From Cryptomeria japonica (taxonomy: Eukaryota > Streptophyta > Pinopsida > Cupressales > Cupressaceae), in assembly GCF_030272615.1 (NCBI RefSeq), contig NC_081410.1, positions 507,805,942 through 507,869,941 of the forward strand: a stretch of DNA of 64,000 nt. Reading direction: 5' to 3'. Shown here piece by piece: positions 1-10,228 of this stretch. The notes under the pieces are model-generated. The model searched no databases and was not told where the DNA came from. It saw only the letters and a program-made list of their open reading frames with translations. Each line of letters opens with the position of its first letter. The stretch's first letter is position 1. The position numbers and the translations under genes are program-made.

Positions 1-721
1 GGTAGCACATCATGTCTTCACATGCTAACCCAGTGCGTATCTCTGATCTCAACCTCAAGGGTTTCCTCATCTTCTACAATACTCATATGGTATATGCCTC
101 CAGTTACCTTCCTTTGCTTGCTCTATCTTATCCTGAAGAGTCATAATGCATTCCATGTATGTTAAGAGATAAGCCAAGTAATTACCACTAACCAATAGAA
201 GTCAATCCTTGTCTCTTGTGGGTCAATGACATAAGAGAATCAGTTATCAACATATTATGCTCTTGAACTTCCAGTGTTGCACAAATATGACCCCCTTGTG
301 TGAGAAACTACATCTCCTAAACATAATCTGGTAGACATCCCCTTTGTCTACTTTACTAACTTGAAGCAGTGCAAACTCTACCAGTCATGTCACCATCCTG
401 GGATGACCTAGTCTTTCGGTGGGAGTATTGCAGTTTCACACCCACCTGCATATCGGTTTTTCACTTTGTTATTATCTCACCCTACTAACTTTCCAAACAC
501 ATGCTTATCGATTGGAAACATCTCAATGTTAACACATTACTTTACTGATCATCATACCATACATGTCTTCAATACTTGTCATCAACACAAGTCAACACTA
601 ACTTGTGTACCAGTGACCTACAATACTTGACTGACATCAATGTCACCAATAAACTTTAATCTCCCACACTGGTCATGTTATACCGGTTGACATGAATGAT
701 AACACAATGCCAACATAAACT
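1..721 (-). other. Unassigned; possible LTR remnant read on the minus strand
   Basis: No coding signal is seen. Read on the minus strand, the sequence starting near 715 begins TGTTGGCATTGTG and soon has CATTCATGTCAAC, which resembles the LTR starts of the copia elements in this window (TGTTGG followed by TCATTGATGTCAAC). The usual LTR end signature (GATTCACC then a C-run and CTCTCAG) is not found before the window edge, so this may be an LTR cut off at position 1 or a chance likeness. Confidence 0.25.
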
Positions 722-1079
722 ACAAAAAAGTCATTTCCCCTCATTTCACACTGACCATCTTAGTGTTCAGCGGGTTAGGAGGAGAAATGGGAAACAAGTT
801 CGGTTGGAAGCGTTTTTGAGGTAGTTTTTTTCTTTTTTATCTTTTTTAGTGTTTTTCAAAATGCAATAGAAGTAATATATTAATTATTTGGCTTTTTTCA
901 TAATAATTTTGTATTTTTTTTTAGTTTTTTAGGTGATTATTCTTTTAATTCTTAATAATATTTTAGCTTTTAAATTGTTTAATGTTTAATAATATATTAG
1001 TTTTAAATATTTTAATGGTTAAGTTTTTTTAATCGTTAATTATTTATAAATGTGACATACACATATATACAACTTTACT
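722..1079. other. AT-rich spacer
   Basis: The stretch is poly-T and poly-A rich, with repeated TTAATTATT-like words and no gene. A slightly GC-richer patch at about 770-820 has no recognisable feature. It leads into the first degenerate satellite units. Confidence 0.5.
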
Positions 1080-2221
1080 ACGACACCTGAACACATAGTA
1101 GGACACCTGAACACATATTAGGACATCTTAAGACACTATTAAGACATATTTTGACCCATTTTAGAATCCTCACATGTATATCATATGAGACCCCATACGA
1201 CACAAAAAGACCCCTTATGACAGTAATGATCCATAATAATACCTTAAGAGAATAATACCTTATGACCCATACTAACCCAATATGACCCCATAGGATCATA
1301 TACTATCATAAGGGGTCATAATGAGTCGTTAGGGGTCATATGGGTTCCTAAGGAGCCACTGATGTGTTCTAACACATGGCTGGCCTCTTAGGTTCCCTGA
1401 TGACACCATGTGATCCTTTAGGACCCCATATGACCTCATAGGATCACATAGTGTCCTAAGGGGTCATATGGGGTCCTAAGGAGCCACACATGTGTTTTAA
1501 CACATGTGTGACCCCTTAGGACCCCATATGACCCCTTATAACATCCTAGCATGTACAACATACCCCTTAGGAACCAATATGACCATATAGGAACATATAG
1601 TGTCCTAAGGGGTCATATGGGGTCCTAAGGGGTCACACATGTGTTCCTAAGGGGTCACACATGTGTTATAACACATGTGTGACCCCTTAGGACCCCATAT
1701 GACCCCTTATAACATCCTAGTATGTAGAAAACACCCCTTAGGACCCAATATGATCACATGGGATCACATAGTCTCCTAAGAGCTCATATGGGGTCCTAAG
1801 GGGTCACACGTGTTGTAACACATGGGTGACCCCTTAGGAGCACATAGGACCCCTTTTAACATCCTAGTATGTACAACATACCCCTTAGGACCCCATATGA
1901 CCACATAAGATCACATAGTGTCCTAAGGGGTCACACATGTGTTCTAACACGTGTGACCCCTTAGGATCCCACATGACCCCATATAACATCCTAGTATGTA
2001 CAACGTATCCCTTAGGATACAATATGACCAAATAGGATCACATAGTGTCCTAAGGGGTCATATGGTGTCCTAAGGGGACACACATGTGTTCTAAGACATG
2101 CATGACCCCTTGTGACCCCTGTATGATCCTTCATAATATCCTAGTATGTACAATATACCCCTTAGGACCCAACATGACCAGATAGGATCACATGTTGCCT
2201 AAGGGGTAACATATGTGTTTT
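1080..2221. repeat. Palindromic satellite, left block
   Basis: Tandem units are built on CCTAAGGGGTCATATG and its reverse complement. The first 350 bases (1080-1430) are degenerate, with short TTAGGACACCTGAACACAT-like words. From about 1430 the units are clear, with the landmark ACATCCTAG near 1541, 1711, 1858 and 1986. Within each unit an arm reading AAGGGGTCATATG...ACACATGTGTT is followed by its near-perfect reverse complement, giving a dyad of about 80 bases. The array is interrupted at 2221 by retrotransposon E1 and resumes at 10229, so the two blocks were once one array. Confidence 0.85.
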
Positions 2222-3269
2222 TGTTGGTATTTTGGTATGGTTTTGTCATTGATGTCAACACCTACTAAAACTCTAGCACTTTGGATCCAACAACATTCAC
2301 TGACAAGCAAGTGACTTTTGCACAGTCATCGGTATATGGTACACCGGCAAGAAATAATGATCACCTACACTTGGAATGGCATGGAAAACACTTGGTAATG
2401 TCGAAGACATTGTTTGGACATCTTATCTTGGAGAATTATTTATTGGTATATTCATATTTGCATATTTGTTGTTACCGGCAAATAGGTCCAGGGTTACACC
2501 TACAGGTTTATCTTTTCTAGATCAGCATGGCACGCTATGGAGATGATTAATTATTGTTGTAAATGCATTAAGCTGACATGTTCAATCGGTTATTGCATCG
2601 GATATTGTATTGTTTGTAAAATGATTTTATTGTAATATCTTGTAGAGCCGACCTACTAAAATTGGTCTTAGGTTATGATATAAATGTAATATCTTATTTG
2701 TAAGATCAAGTGTGGAATGCGAAAAAGGATAAGTGTGAAGGTATATGCGAGATTAAGTAGAGCTATACACGAAGACATCATTTGAAGGTGAAGCTAGGTT
2801 TTTGTGAAAGCATATCAGAACTACACCGGTACTGAATCCAGCATATGAAGATGCTATTTTGTGTAGTACATTCTTATTGGATTTAACCATCCAATTGTAG
2901 TCAGTGTGACTCCCATTTGTGATTGAGAAGTGAGCTCTAGGTGCTTGGCCTTTCTGCATGTCCAGACCCCATTTATGTACCCTTACTATCTGTAGTAGTA
3001 TCATCTGATTGTGGGTAAGGTTTCCCACCGTGTTTTTTCCCCTTACAGGGTTTCCACATACAAATATTGGTGTTATGTGTTGTGGATGACTGTCTTTTTG
3101 TTTCATGCATTAATCTTTACCGATATTGCATTTATCTGTTAAAACTATCCACTGGTATAACAGACTGATTCACCAGTATTAAGTGGTAATTTGATTAAGT
3201 TGTTTTTGGTTTAAATTATATTGGTCAAATGATTCACCCTCCCCTCTCAGTTGCCTCTAAGACCTAATA
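2222..3269 (+). repeat. E1 5' LTR
   Basis: 1048 bp, starting TGTTGGTATTTTGG. It is homologous throughout to 9177-10228, with scattered substitutions and small indels that indicate an old insertion. Near its end it carries the ATTGATTCACC-like, C-rich, CTCTCAG motif common to the copia LTRs in this window. Its last bases are TA where the 3' LTR has CA, a C-to-T change. Confidence 0.95.
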
Positions 3270-3271
3270 AT

Positions 3272-3283
3272 TGGTATCAAAGC
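3272..3283 (+). promoter_or_regulatory. E1 primer-binding site
   Basis: TGGTATCAAAGC lies 2 bases after the 5' LTR. It matches the plant copia primer site TGGTATCAGAGC (complementary to initiator-Met tRNA) with one G-to-A change. Confidence 0.9.
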
Positions 3284-3326
3284 TGAGTCCTCTTTTTGCA
3301 AAAGCTTAACAGCCTGAGGAGATCCA

Positions 3327-4326
3327 ATGTCTACTGACTATTTCAGGAAGGACAACCCTAAACTTGATGGAACCAACTATGGAATATGGAAGATCAGAAT
3401 GGAGACACATCTGAATTGCATTGGAAAGGACATCTGGGAAGTCACAAAGAATGGTTATACTGCTACTACTTCTAGTCAGCCTAATCCACCTAACTTGACT
3501 AAAGATGAGGAAAATAATTGCAAAGCAAGAGAAGCACTTTTGAGCGCATTGACAGATCAACAAATCATGGGACTATTTGGAAACACTGAATGAAGGAGAT
3601 TCCACAATCAAAATTGCAAAACTTGAAAGCTTCTAGGTCAGGTATGAAAATTTGAAAATGGAAGAAGATAAAAGGATTTCTGCTTTTATGGAAAGAGTTA
3701 ATGAAATTGTTTTGGGTATTAAATGTTGTGGAGGAACTTTGAGTGAAGATGAAATTGTTTCAAAAGTTTTAAGAGGATTGCCACTGGCATATAAAATGAA
3801 GGTTACTGCTATAAATGAGTTAAGAACAATGCCTAATACATCAGTAACTAGGGATACATTGATTGGGAAACTTTCAGCTTTTGAAATTGAGGAATTTGGT
3901 CTTGTTGCTACTATAAAGATAGATTTATCCTTTAAAGCATCAACATCATTTGCATAATCATTTGGCAAATCTGATTGGAAATCCTTGTATGCAAGAGAAC
4001 TTGAGGAAAGCAGGAAAGAAAATGAACAACTTGAAGAGCTTGAAGCACTATTTGCAAAAAAAATGCCTAAAGGTCCAATTGGAAGTAAGTATGAAGGTAA
4101 AGCACCCTTTAAATGTTTTAACTGTAATAAGATTGGTCATATGGCTTCAAGATGCCCTAATAGACATGCTAGACTAAGAGAAGAAGCTAGAAGGACATAC
4201 AAACCTAACCCTGAATATCCGAGATACAGATTTAAGAAGAATAAATCTTGTTATGTAGCTGATGAAGGAGTGACTAATGATTCTGATGAAGATCTGGCAG
4301 ATAATGGATGGGTTTTGTTGCTATAA
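3327..4326 (+). pseudogene. gag: E1 gag (capsid/nucleocapsid), broken
   Basis: The Gag protein would package element RNA into virus-like particles. The start is ATG 3327, about 45 bases after the primer site, opening MSTDYFRKDN and then LDGTNYGIWKIRME, typical of copia Gag N-termini. The frame shifts near 3585 and continues with in-frame stops TAG at 3634 and TAA at 3955. The C-terminal part has a charged E/K-rich stretch and one zinc knuckle, CFNCNKIGHMASRC (CX2CX4HX4C), at about 4111-4155. A further shift near 4300-4320 joins it to the protease frame. No intact protein can be made. Confidence 0.92.
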
Positions 4327-5175
4327 CAGAAGATCAACCGACACCTACAGTCCAACCGGTAGAGCAGGCCTTGGCAGCTAAAATTGAAGTAAAGGATGAA
4401 TGGATCATTGACTCTGGATGCTCACATCATATGATAGGAGACAAAGGTAAATTCTTGAACTTTCAAGAATATAATGGAGGCTTAGTAAGATTTGGAGATG
4501 ACAAAGCTTGTCAGATTAGAGGTAAGGGTTCAATATCTCTTGATGGTAAGAATAACACTAACAATGTCTACAATGTTGAAGGTTTAAAGCATAATCTTTT
4601 AAGTGTTGGTCAATTAGTTGAGAAAGGTTTTCAGTTACAATTTAAAAAGGGAAAATGTAAAATCATGAACAAAACTGGTTTAGAAATTGCAACTGGTAAT
4701 CAAACTAGAGGTAATATCTTTCATTTAAATAACAGTGAAAAGACATGCTTGATTGCACACATTGATGAAAGTTGGCTATGGCATAAAAGACTCTGTCATG
4801 TAAACTTTGATTGCATGGTAAAAATCAGTACTACTAAGGCAGTTAGAGACTTACATAAAATTGTCAAACCTCACAATACAATATGTAAGGAATGTCAATT
4901 TGAAAAACAAGCTAGAGCTAGTTTCAAAAGTATTCCAGAAAAATCCAATAATGCTCTTGATTTAATTCATACTAATTTATGTGGTCCAGCTAGAACTAAA
5001 AGCTTACAAGGTGATAGATATTTCATGCTAATTATTGATGACTATTCTAGAATGTGTTGGGTTACTTTTCTTAGAGAGAAATCAGAAGCACTTGGAAAGT
5101 TTAAATTATTCAAAGCAATGGTTGAAAATGAAACCGGTAAGAAAATAAAATGTCTAAGATCATATCAAGGAGGTG
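4308..5175 (+). pseudogene. pol: E1 pol part 1: protease and integrase N-terminal half
   Basis: The aspartic protease has its active-site motif intact, WIIDSGCSHHM (about 4404-4434). It is followed by the zinc-binding pre-integrase domain with the pattern WHKRLCH...CKEC (about 4776-4905). The integrase core begins at LIHTNLCGP (about 4965), where the first catalytic Asp of the DDE triad is Asn (HTD expected). At the second site SYQGG stands where SD.GG is usual, so that Asp is Tyr. The frame is otherwise open from 4308 until the solo LTR S1 enters at 5176. At least two of the three catalytic residues are lost, so integration activity is not expected. Confidence 0.92.
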
Positions 5176-6540
5176 TGTAGCAAGGAAATCGGAAATCATC
5201 AAAGCAAATATCAATATTAGTCATATCTCAATCACAAAAGCTCAAATGCAATGATCAATCCTAATTACATCCAATAGAGACATGAAAACAAGATATTCAA
5301 GATTGAAAACTTAAGCAAACCAAATGCAGACTTGAATGTCTCCTTCATGTGACTCCATTGTCCTTCTTTCTTCTTCAAATAGCTTTTGTTTGTGGATCTC
5401 ACCTACAAGTGCATACACATGAGATGAAAGCAAGTAGACAAGATAGTAACGCAAGAATACTCGAAGCGTGATTGATTCAAAAAAGTGATTCAAAAAAAGT
5501 GATTAGTCGATAATGTGATTCATTTGATAATGTGATTAGTTGGGATTGAAGAAATTCATCCAATTTATAGACAAATTGGAGAAAAGATCAAATTAGCATG
5601 AAGAGATTCAAATGGAAATTGCAAATCAAGAATGTCAATTATGACAATTTATGACAAATTTGCACTTTCTATGCAAGATTGATTGATTGATGATTTATAA
5701 CAAAATTATGACAACTTTCTATGTCAAAATTGATTGATTGTCAATTATGACAAACTATGACAAATTGAAATGTCATTCCCATGAAATTAGGAGGAAAAAA
5801 TGAGAGAATTGAAAAATAGAAATTAGGAAATTAGGAAATTGAGGAAAAATTAGGTAAATTAATTAATAATTTGTCATTTATTAATTAATTCACAAAAAGA
5901 GGAATAATTAGTTAGCCAATTAAATTGTGACACGAACACTTAGGATAAATAAATAATTTATTAATCCTAGAGGGAGAGATAACAAAAAAGGTTAAATGAA
6001 TAAAATCATGAAACCCTAAAATATGAATTAGAAATGCAAGAATGACAATTAGGTCCTGACAAAAGATAATTGATATCGATTCGATTTGATCATGATTTTG
6101 AATTGATAAATGACCAATGTGATAAATGATTTGATTGATAAACGATTGAGATTGGTTGACAAATTGACCAAGATTGATAAAGAGATCAAATTGAAAAGCG
6201 CCAATTGACATGATTAAAGAAGACAAGGATCGATGACAAATTGATCGCAAAATGACGAGATTGACAAGGACAAGGATCAATGACAAATCGATCGCACAAT
6301 GACGAGATTGACAAGGACAAAGATCGACCAAAATCATGACTGAAGATTGTTATCGACAAGACCTAATTCGAAAGCGATAAAAATGAGAAATGCCGAAGAA
6401 GGACTCGATGCTCGCAAATGATAAAGACCAAGTGCGCAACATAGAAGAAATGTTAATGCGATGCAAGAACCCTAAAATAAGGCAATGCACAAATGTTAAA
6501 GTATGACTCCATAAGCGTTGACCATTTTTAGATGTCTACA
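5176..6540. mobile_element. Solo LTR S1 inserted in the E1 integrase
   Basis: The 1365-bp insert starts TGTAGCAAGG and ends GATGTCTACA, so its ends are TG...CA with a 5-bp inverted repeat TGTAG/CTACA. The host duplication AGGTG lies at 5171-5175 and 6541-6545. Removing the insert and one AGGTG restores the integrase reading through GG-E-F. There is no internal region or coding domain, so it is a solo LTR left by recombination of a full element. The superfamily is unknown. It includes two 47-bp tandem units (6226-6272 and 6273-6319). Orientation is not determined. Confidence 0.9.
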
Positions 6541-7401
6541 AGGTGAATTTACATGTAAGGAGTTTAATGCATTCTGTGAAGTGAATGGAATTAGAAGATG
6601 ACTATCAGCACCTCGGACACCATAGTAGAATGGAGTTGTTGAAAGGAAAATAGAACTATCTTGGATGCAGCCAGAAGTATGTTATCAGAATCAAACTTAC
6701 AACATGTATATTGGAGAGAGGAAGTAAGCACAACGGTCTGCACATTCAACAAAGTTCACATCAAAGGTGAAACCGGTAAGATCCCTCATGAATTATGGTT
6801 TGGTATTACTCCTACTCTTAAATATTTTAGAATATTTGGAAGCAAATGTTACATTAGAAGAGATGAGTACATTGGAAAATTTGATCCTAGAAGTGATGAA
6901 GGAATATTTCTTGGTTATTCATCTAAGAGTAAAGCATATAGATGTTTTAATAAGACATTGCAGAAAATTGTTGAGAGTACAAATGTGAAGATTGATGAAC
7001 AATTCAGAGGAACTTCAAGGTACATAGATTCTAAAATAGCAACAGAAATTATAAATGAACCTACACTAAATCCACTAGTACAGAGTGAAGATCCAGTTAC
7101 ACTAGTATCATCTGAAAATTCCATTGTGACTGAGGAACAACAACAAACAAAGACACCCCAGTATGTAAGACTGAATCATTCTGAAGATCAGATAATTGGA
7201 AATAAGCATAAAGGAGTTATGACTAGAGGAAGATTAGCAAATGAAGAGGTATGTCTTATTTCTCAAATTGAACCATCATCAGTTAATGAGGCATGTGAAG
7301 ACAAGTATTGGACTAAAGCTATGGAAGAAGAATTAGAACAAATTGAGAAAAATAACACTTGGACATTAGTTCCCCGACCTAAAGATAAAAATGTAATTTG
7401 A
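6541..7401 (+). pseudogene. pol: E1 pol part 2: integrase C-terminal part and link to RT
   Basis: Just after S1 the integrase resumes with EFTCKEFNAFCE. The third catalytic residue is present in NGVVERK (about 6631-6651), but a 1-base loss next to it shifts the frame, and the open frame starts again at 6661 (LDAARSML). The copia integrase C-terminal motifs follow: PHELWFG, FRIFGSKCY and DEGIFLGYSSKSKAYR. A low-complexity linker leads to the start of the reverse transcriptase (MEEELEQIEKNNTW). The frame ends at TGA 7399-7401, where Gly is expected. Confidence 0.92.
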
Positions 7402-8793
7402 ACCAAATGGGTATTCAGAAACAAACTTATTGAAGATGGTAAGGTTATCAGAAATAAAGCAAGACTAGTGTGTAAGGGATATTCTCAGAAAGAAGGAGTT
7501 GACTATAATGAAACCTTTGCACCGATAGCTAGAATTGTGGCAGTTAGAATGTTTTTGGCCTTTGCAGCACACAAGAACTACAAAGTATATCAAATGGATA
7601 TTAAATGTGCATTTTTGAATGGAGATCTTGAAGAGGAAGTTTACATTGAACAACCTGATGTATTTTATTTGACAGATGAAAAAGATATGGTTTGTAGGTT
7701 AAGGAAAACTTTGTATGGATTGAAGCAAGCTCCAAGAGCTTGGTCTAGATAAGTATGTTTTGAAGATTGGTTTTTCTAAAGGTAATGTTGATAGTAATCT
7801 ATACTACAAAGTGACTAATGATGACATCTTGGCTATAGAAGTTTTCTTTGATGATATAGTTTTTGGAGGAGAAGTTGGATTGTGTAAAGACTTTTCTATC
7901 AAAATGCAGCAAGAATTTGAAATGTCTATGATTGGTGAGATAAGATTCTTTTTAGGATTGCAAATATCTCAGATTGATAAAGGTATATTCTTAAGTCAAT
8001 CAAAATACTTAAAGGAGTTAATAAATTTGGGATGGAGAAATCTAAACCGGTAAGCACACCTATGACTACAAATGACAAACTATCCTTAAGGGATGAATCT
8101 ACACCTGTTAATCCAACAAGGTACAAATCTATGATAGGAGGTTTACTGTATTTGACACAAACAAGACCTAATATTATGAATGCAATATGTATTGTTTCAA
8201 GATTTCAAAGTAATCCTAGAGAAAATCATGAATCAATATTAAAAAGAATTTTCCGGTACTTACAAGGCACCCCAAATCTTGGATTATGGTATCCTAGAGA
8301 TGAAAACTTTGACCTATGTGCATACACAGATGCAAATTGGGTAGGAGATATTGATGATAGAAAAAGCACCACCGACGGAGCATTTTTTCTTGGAAGAAGA
8401 TTATTTTCTTGGTTGAGTAAGAAACAGAGTTGTACATCTTTATCAACAACAAAATCAGAATATGTTGCAGCAGCAACTAACTGTACACAGGTACTATGGC
8501 TTAAACAAATGTTGAAAGACTTGAAGGTAAAATGCAAGGAACCTATAACTACCTATTGTGACAACACAACAACAATTGATATATCTAAGAATCTGGTATT
8601 ACATTCCAAAACAAAACATGTTTCAATCAAATTGAATTTTCTAACGAAGAATGTTGAGGCAAAAGAAATAAAACTGGTTTATGTGAATACTAAAGAGCAG
8701 CTTGCAGATATTTTCACTAAACCTTTACCTAAGGAGACCTTTGAATATCTTAGAGAACAGCTTGGGGTCATACCCCCACTGGTAGACACTTAG
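7402..8793 (+). pseudogene. pol: E1 reverse transcriptase and RNase H
   Basis: The copia RT domain runs from TKWVFRNK through ARLVCKGYSQ, YQMDIKCAFLNG (first catalytic Asp) and LYGLKQAPRAW to FFDDIVFGGE, where the catalytic DD pair is present but the preceding residues are FF rather than YV. A stop at about 7750 with a frameshift, and another shift near 8030, break the gene. RNase H follows from about 8310, with YTDANWVGD, the KSEYVAAA motif, YCDN and the typical end EQLADIFTKPLP. The polyprotein stops at about 8791. It would copy element RNA into DNA in the particle. Confidence 0.93.
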
Positions 8794-9176
8794 AGAGTTG
8801 ATGTCTATCATCAACTGGTAGAATTAACAGAGATATATTCTTACTCCGGCTTTGATGAGGAAGCTACTTCTCAGGGGGAGTAGTTGGTATATTGAAATTG
8901 ATTTGTATTTTGTATCTGAACTTGGTTTTGTTGTAACTTTGGCATTTGATGTCAAAGGGGGAGTGATATCTATGGAAAAACATATTATCTTTTGGGAGAG
9001 ATTGGTATAGAAAATTATAAGAGATTGGTACAGAAAATTATAAGGAAACTCATGTTACTCTCAGTGGGAGAGATTGTTACTTTAGGGAGATTGTTGGTTT
9101 TTGTATTTGGCATTTCTATTTTGGCACTTCGATGGTTTTTCCATCTTGTATTGCCATCAATGCCAAAGGGGGAGAT
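8794..9176 (+). promoter_or_regulatory. E1 3' untranslated region with repeated polypurine tracts
   Basis: Three PPT-like runs occur: CAGGGGGAG (8872-8880), AAAGGGGGAGTGA (8954-8966) and AAAGGGGGAGA (9165-9175). Only the last directly abuts the 3' LTR and is the expected plus-strand primer. The second is preceded by TTTGATGTCAA, echoing the LTR start region. The same layout is seen in E2, E4 and E5. Confidence 0.8.
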
Positions 9177-10228
9177 TGTTGGTATTTTGGTATGGTTTTT
9201 TCATTGATGTCAACACCTACTAAAACTCTAGCACTTTGGATCCAGCAACATTCACCGGCAAGCAAGTGACTTTTGCACAGTCATTGGTATATGGTACACC
9301 GGCAAGAAATAATGATCACTGACACTTGGAATGGCATGGAAAACACCTGGTAATGTCGAAGACATTGTTTGGACATCTTATCTTGGAGAATTGTTTATTG
9401 GTATATTCGTATTTACATATTTGTTGTTACTGGCAAATAGGTCTAGGGTTACACCAATAGGTTTATCTTTTCCAAATCAGCATGGCATGCTATGGAGATG
9501 ATTAATTATTATTGTAAATGCATTAAGCCAACATGTTCAATCGGTTATTGCATCAGATATTGTATTGTTTGTAAAATGATTTTATTGTAATATCTTGTAG
9601 AGCTGACCTACTAAAATTGGTCTTAGGTTATGATATAAATGTAAGATCTTATTTGTAAGATCAAGTGTGGAATGCAAAAAGGGATAAGTATGAAGGTATA
9701 TGCGAGATTAAGCAGAGCTATACATGAAGACATCATTTGAAAGTGAAGCTAGGTTTTTGTGAAAGCATATTAGAACTACATCGATACTAAATCCAGCATA
9801 TGAAGATTCTATTTTGTGCAGTACATTCTTATTGGATTTAACCATCCAATTGTAGTCAGTGTGACTCCTATTTGTGATTGAGCAGTGAGCTCTAGGCACT
9901 TGGCATTTATGCATGTGTAGACCCCATTTATGTACACTTACTATCTACAGTAGTATCATTTGATTGTGGGTAAGGTTTCCCACCGTGGTTTTTCCCTTAT
10001 AGGGTTTCCACGTACAAATATTGGTGTTATGTATTGTGGATGACTTTGTCTTTTTGTTTCATGCATTAATATTTACCAGTATTGCATTTATCTATTAAAA
10101 CTATCCACTAGTATAACAGACTAATTCACCGGTATTAAGTGGTAATTTGATTAAGTTGTTTTTGGTTTAAATTATATTGGTCAACTGATTCACTCCCCCC
10201 CCCTCTCAGTTGCCTCCGGGACCTAACA
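9177..10228 (+). repeat. E1 3' LTR
   Basis: 1052 bp, TGTTGGTATT...CCTAACA, directly after the polypurine tract and followed by the duplication GTTTT (10229-10233). It carries the CACCGTGGTTTTTCCC-like block (about 9980) and the C-run plus CTCTCAG near its end. Confidence 0.95.

Larger units (their letters stand above)
2222..10228 (+). mobile_element. Ty1/copia LTR retrotransposon E1, degenerate, nested in the satellite
   Basis: Two LTRs (2222-3269 and 9177-10228) start TGTTGGTATT and end at CCTAACA (CCTAATA in the 5' copy). They are flanked by the 5-bp target duplication GTTTT (2217-2221 and 10229-10233). A primer-binding site follows the first LTR and a polypurine tract precedes the second. 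The domain order gag, protease, integrase, reverse transcriptase, RNase H is that of Ty1/copia. All coding parts are broken by stops and frameshifts, and the integrase is split by the 1365-bp solo LTR S1. Without S1 and its duplicated 5 bases the element is about 6.6 kb. The satellite unit rejoins perfectly when E1 and one GTTTT are removed. Confidence 0.97.

Noticed and set aside
3270-3285. tRNA gene fragment (TGGTATCAAAGC)
   Set aside because: Twelve bases next to an LTR are a primer-binding site, not a tRNA gene; no cloverleaf is present.
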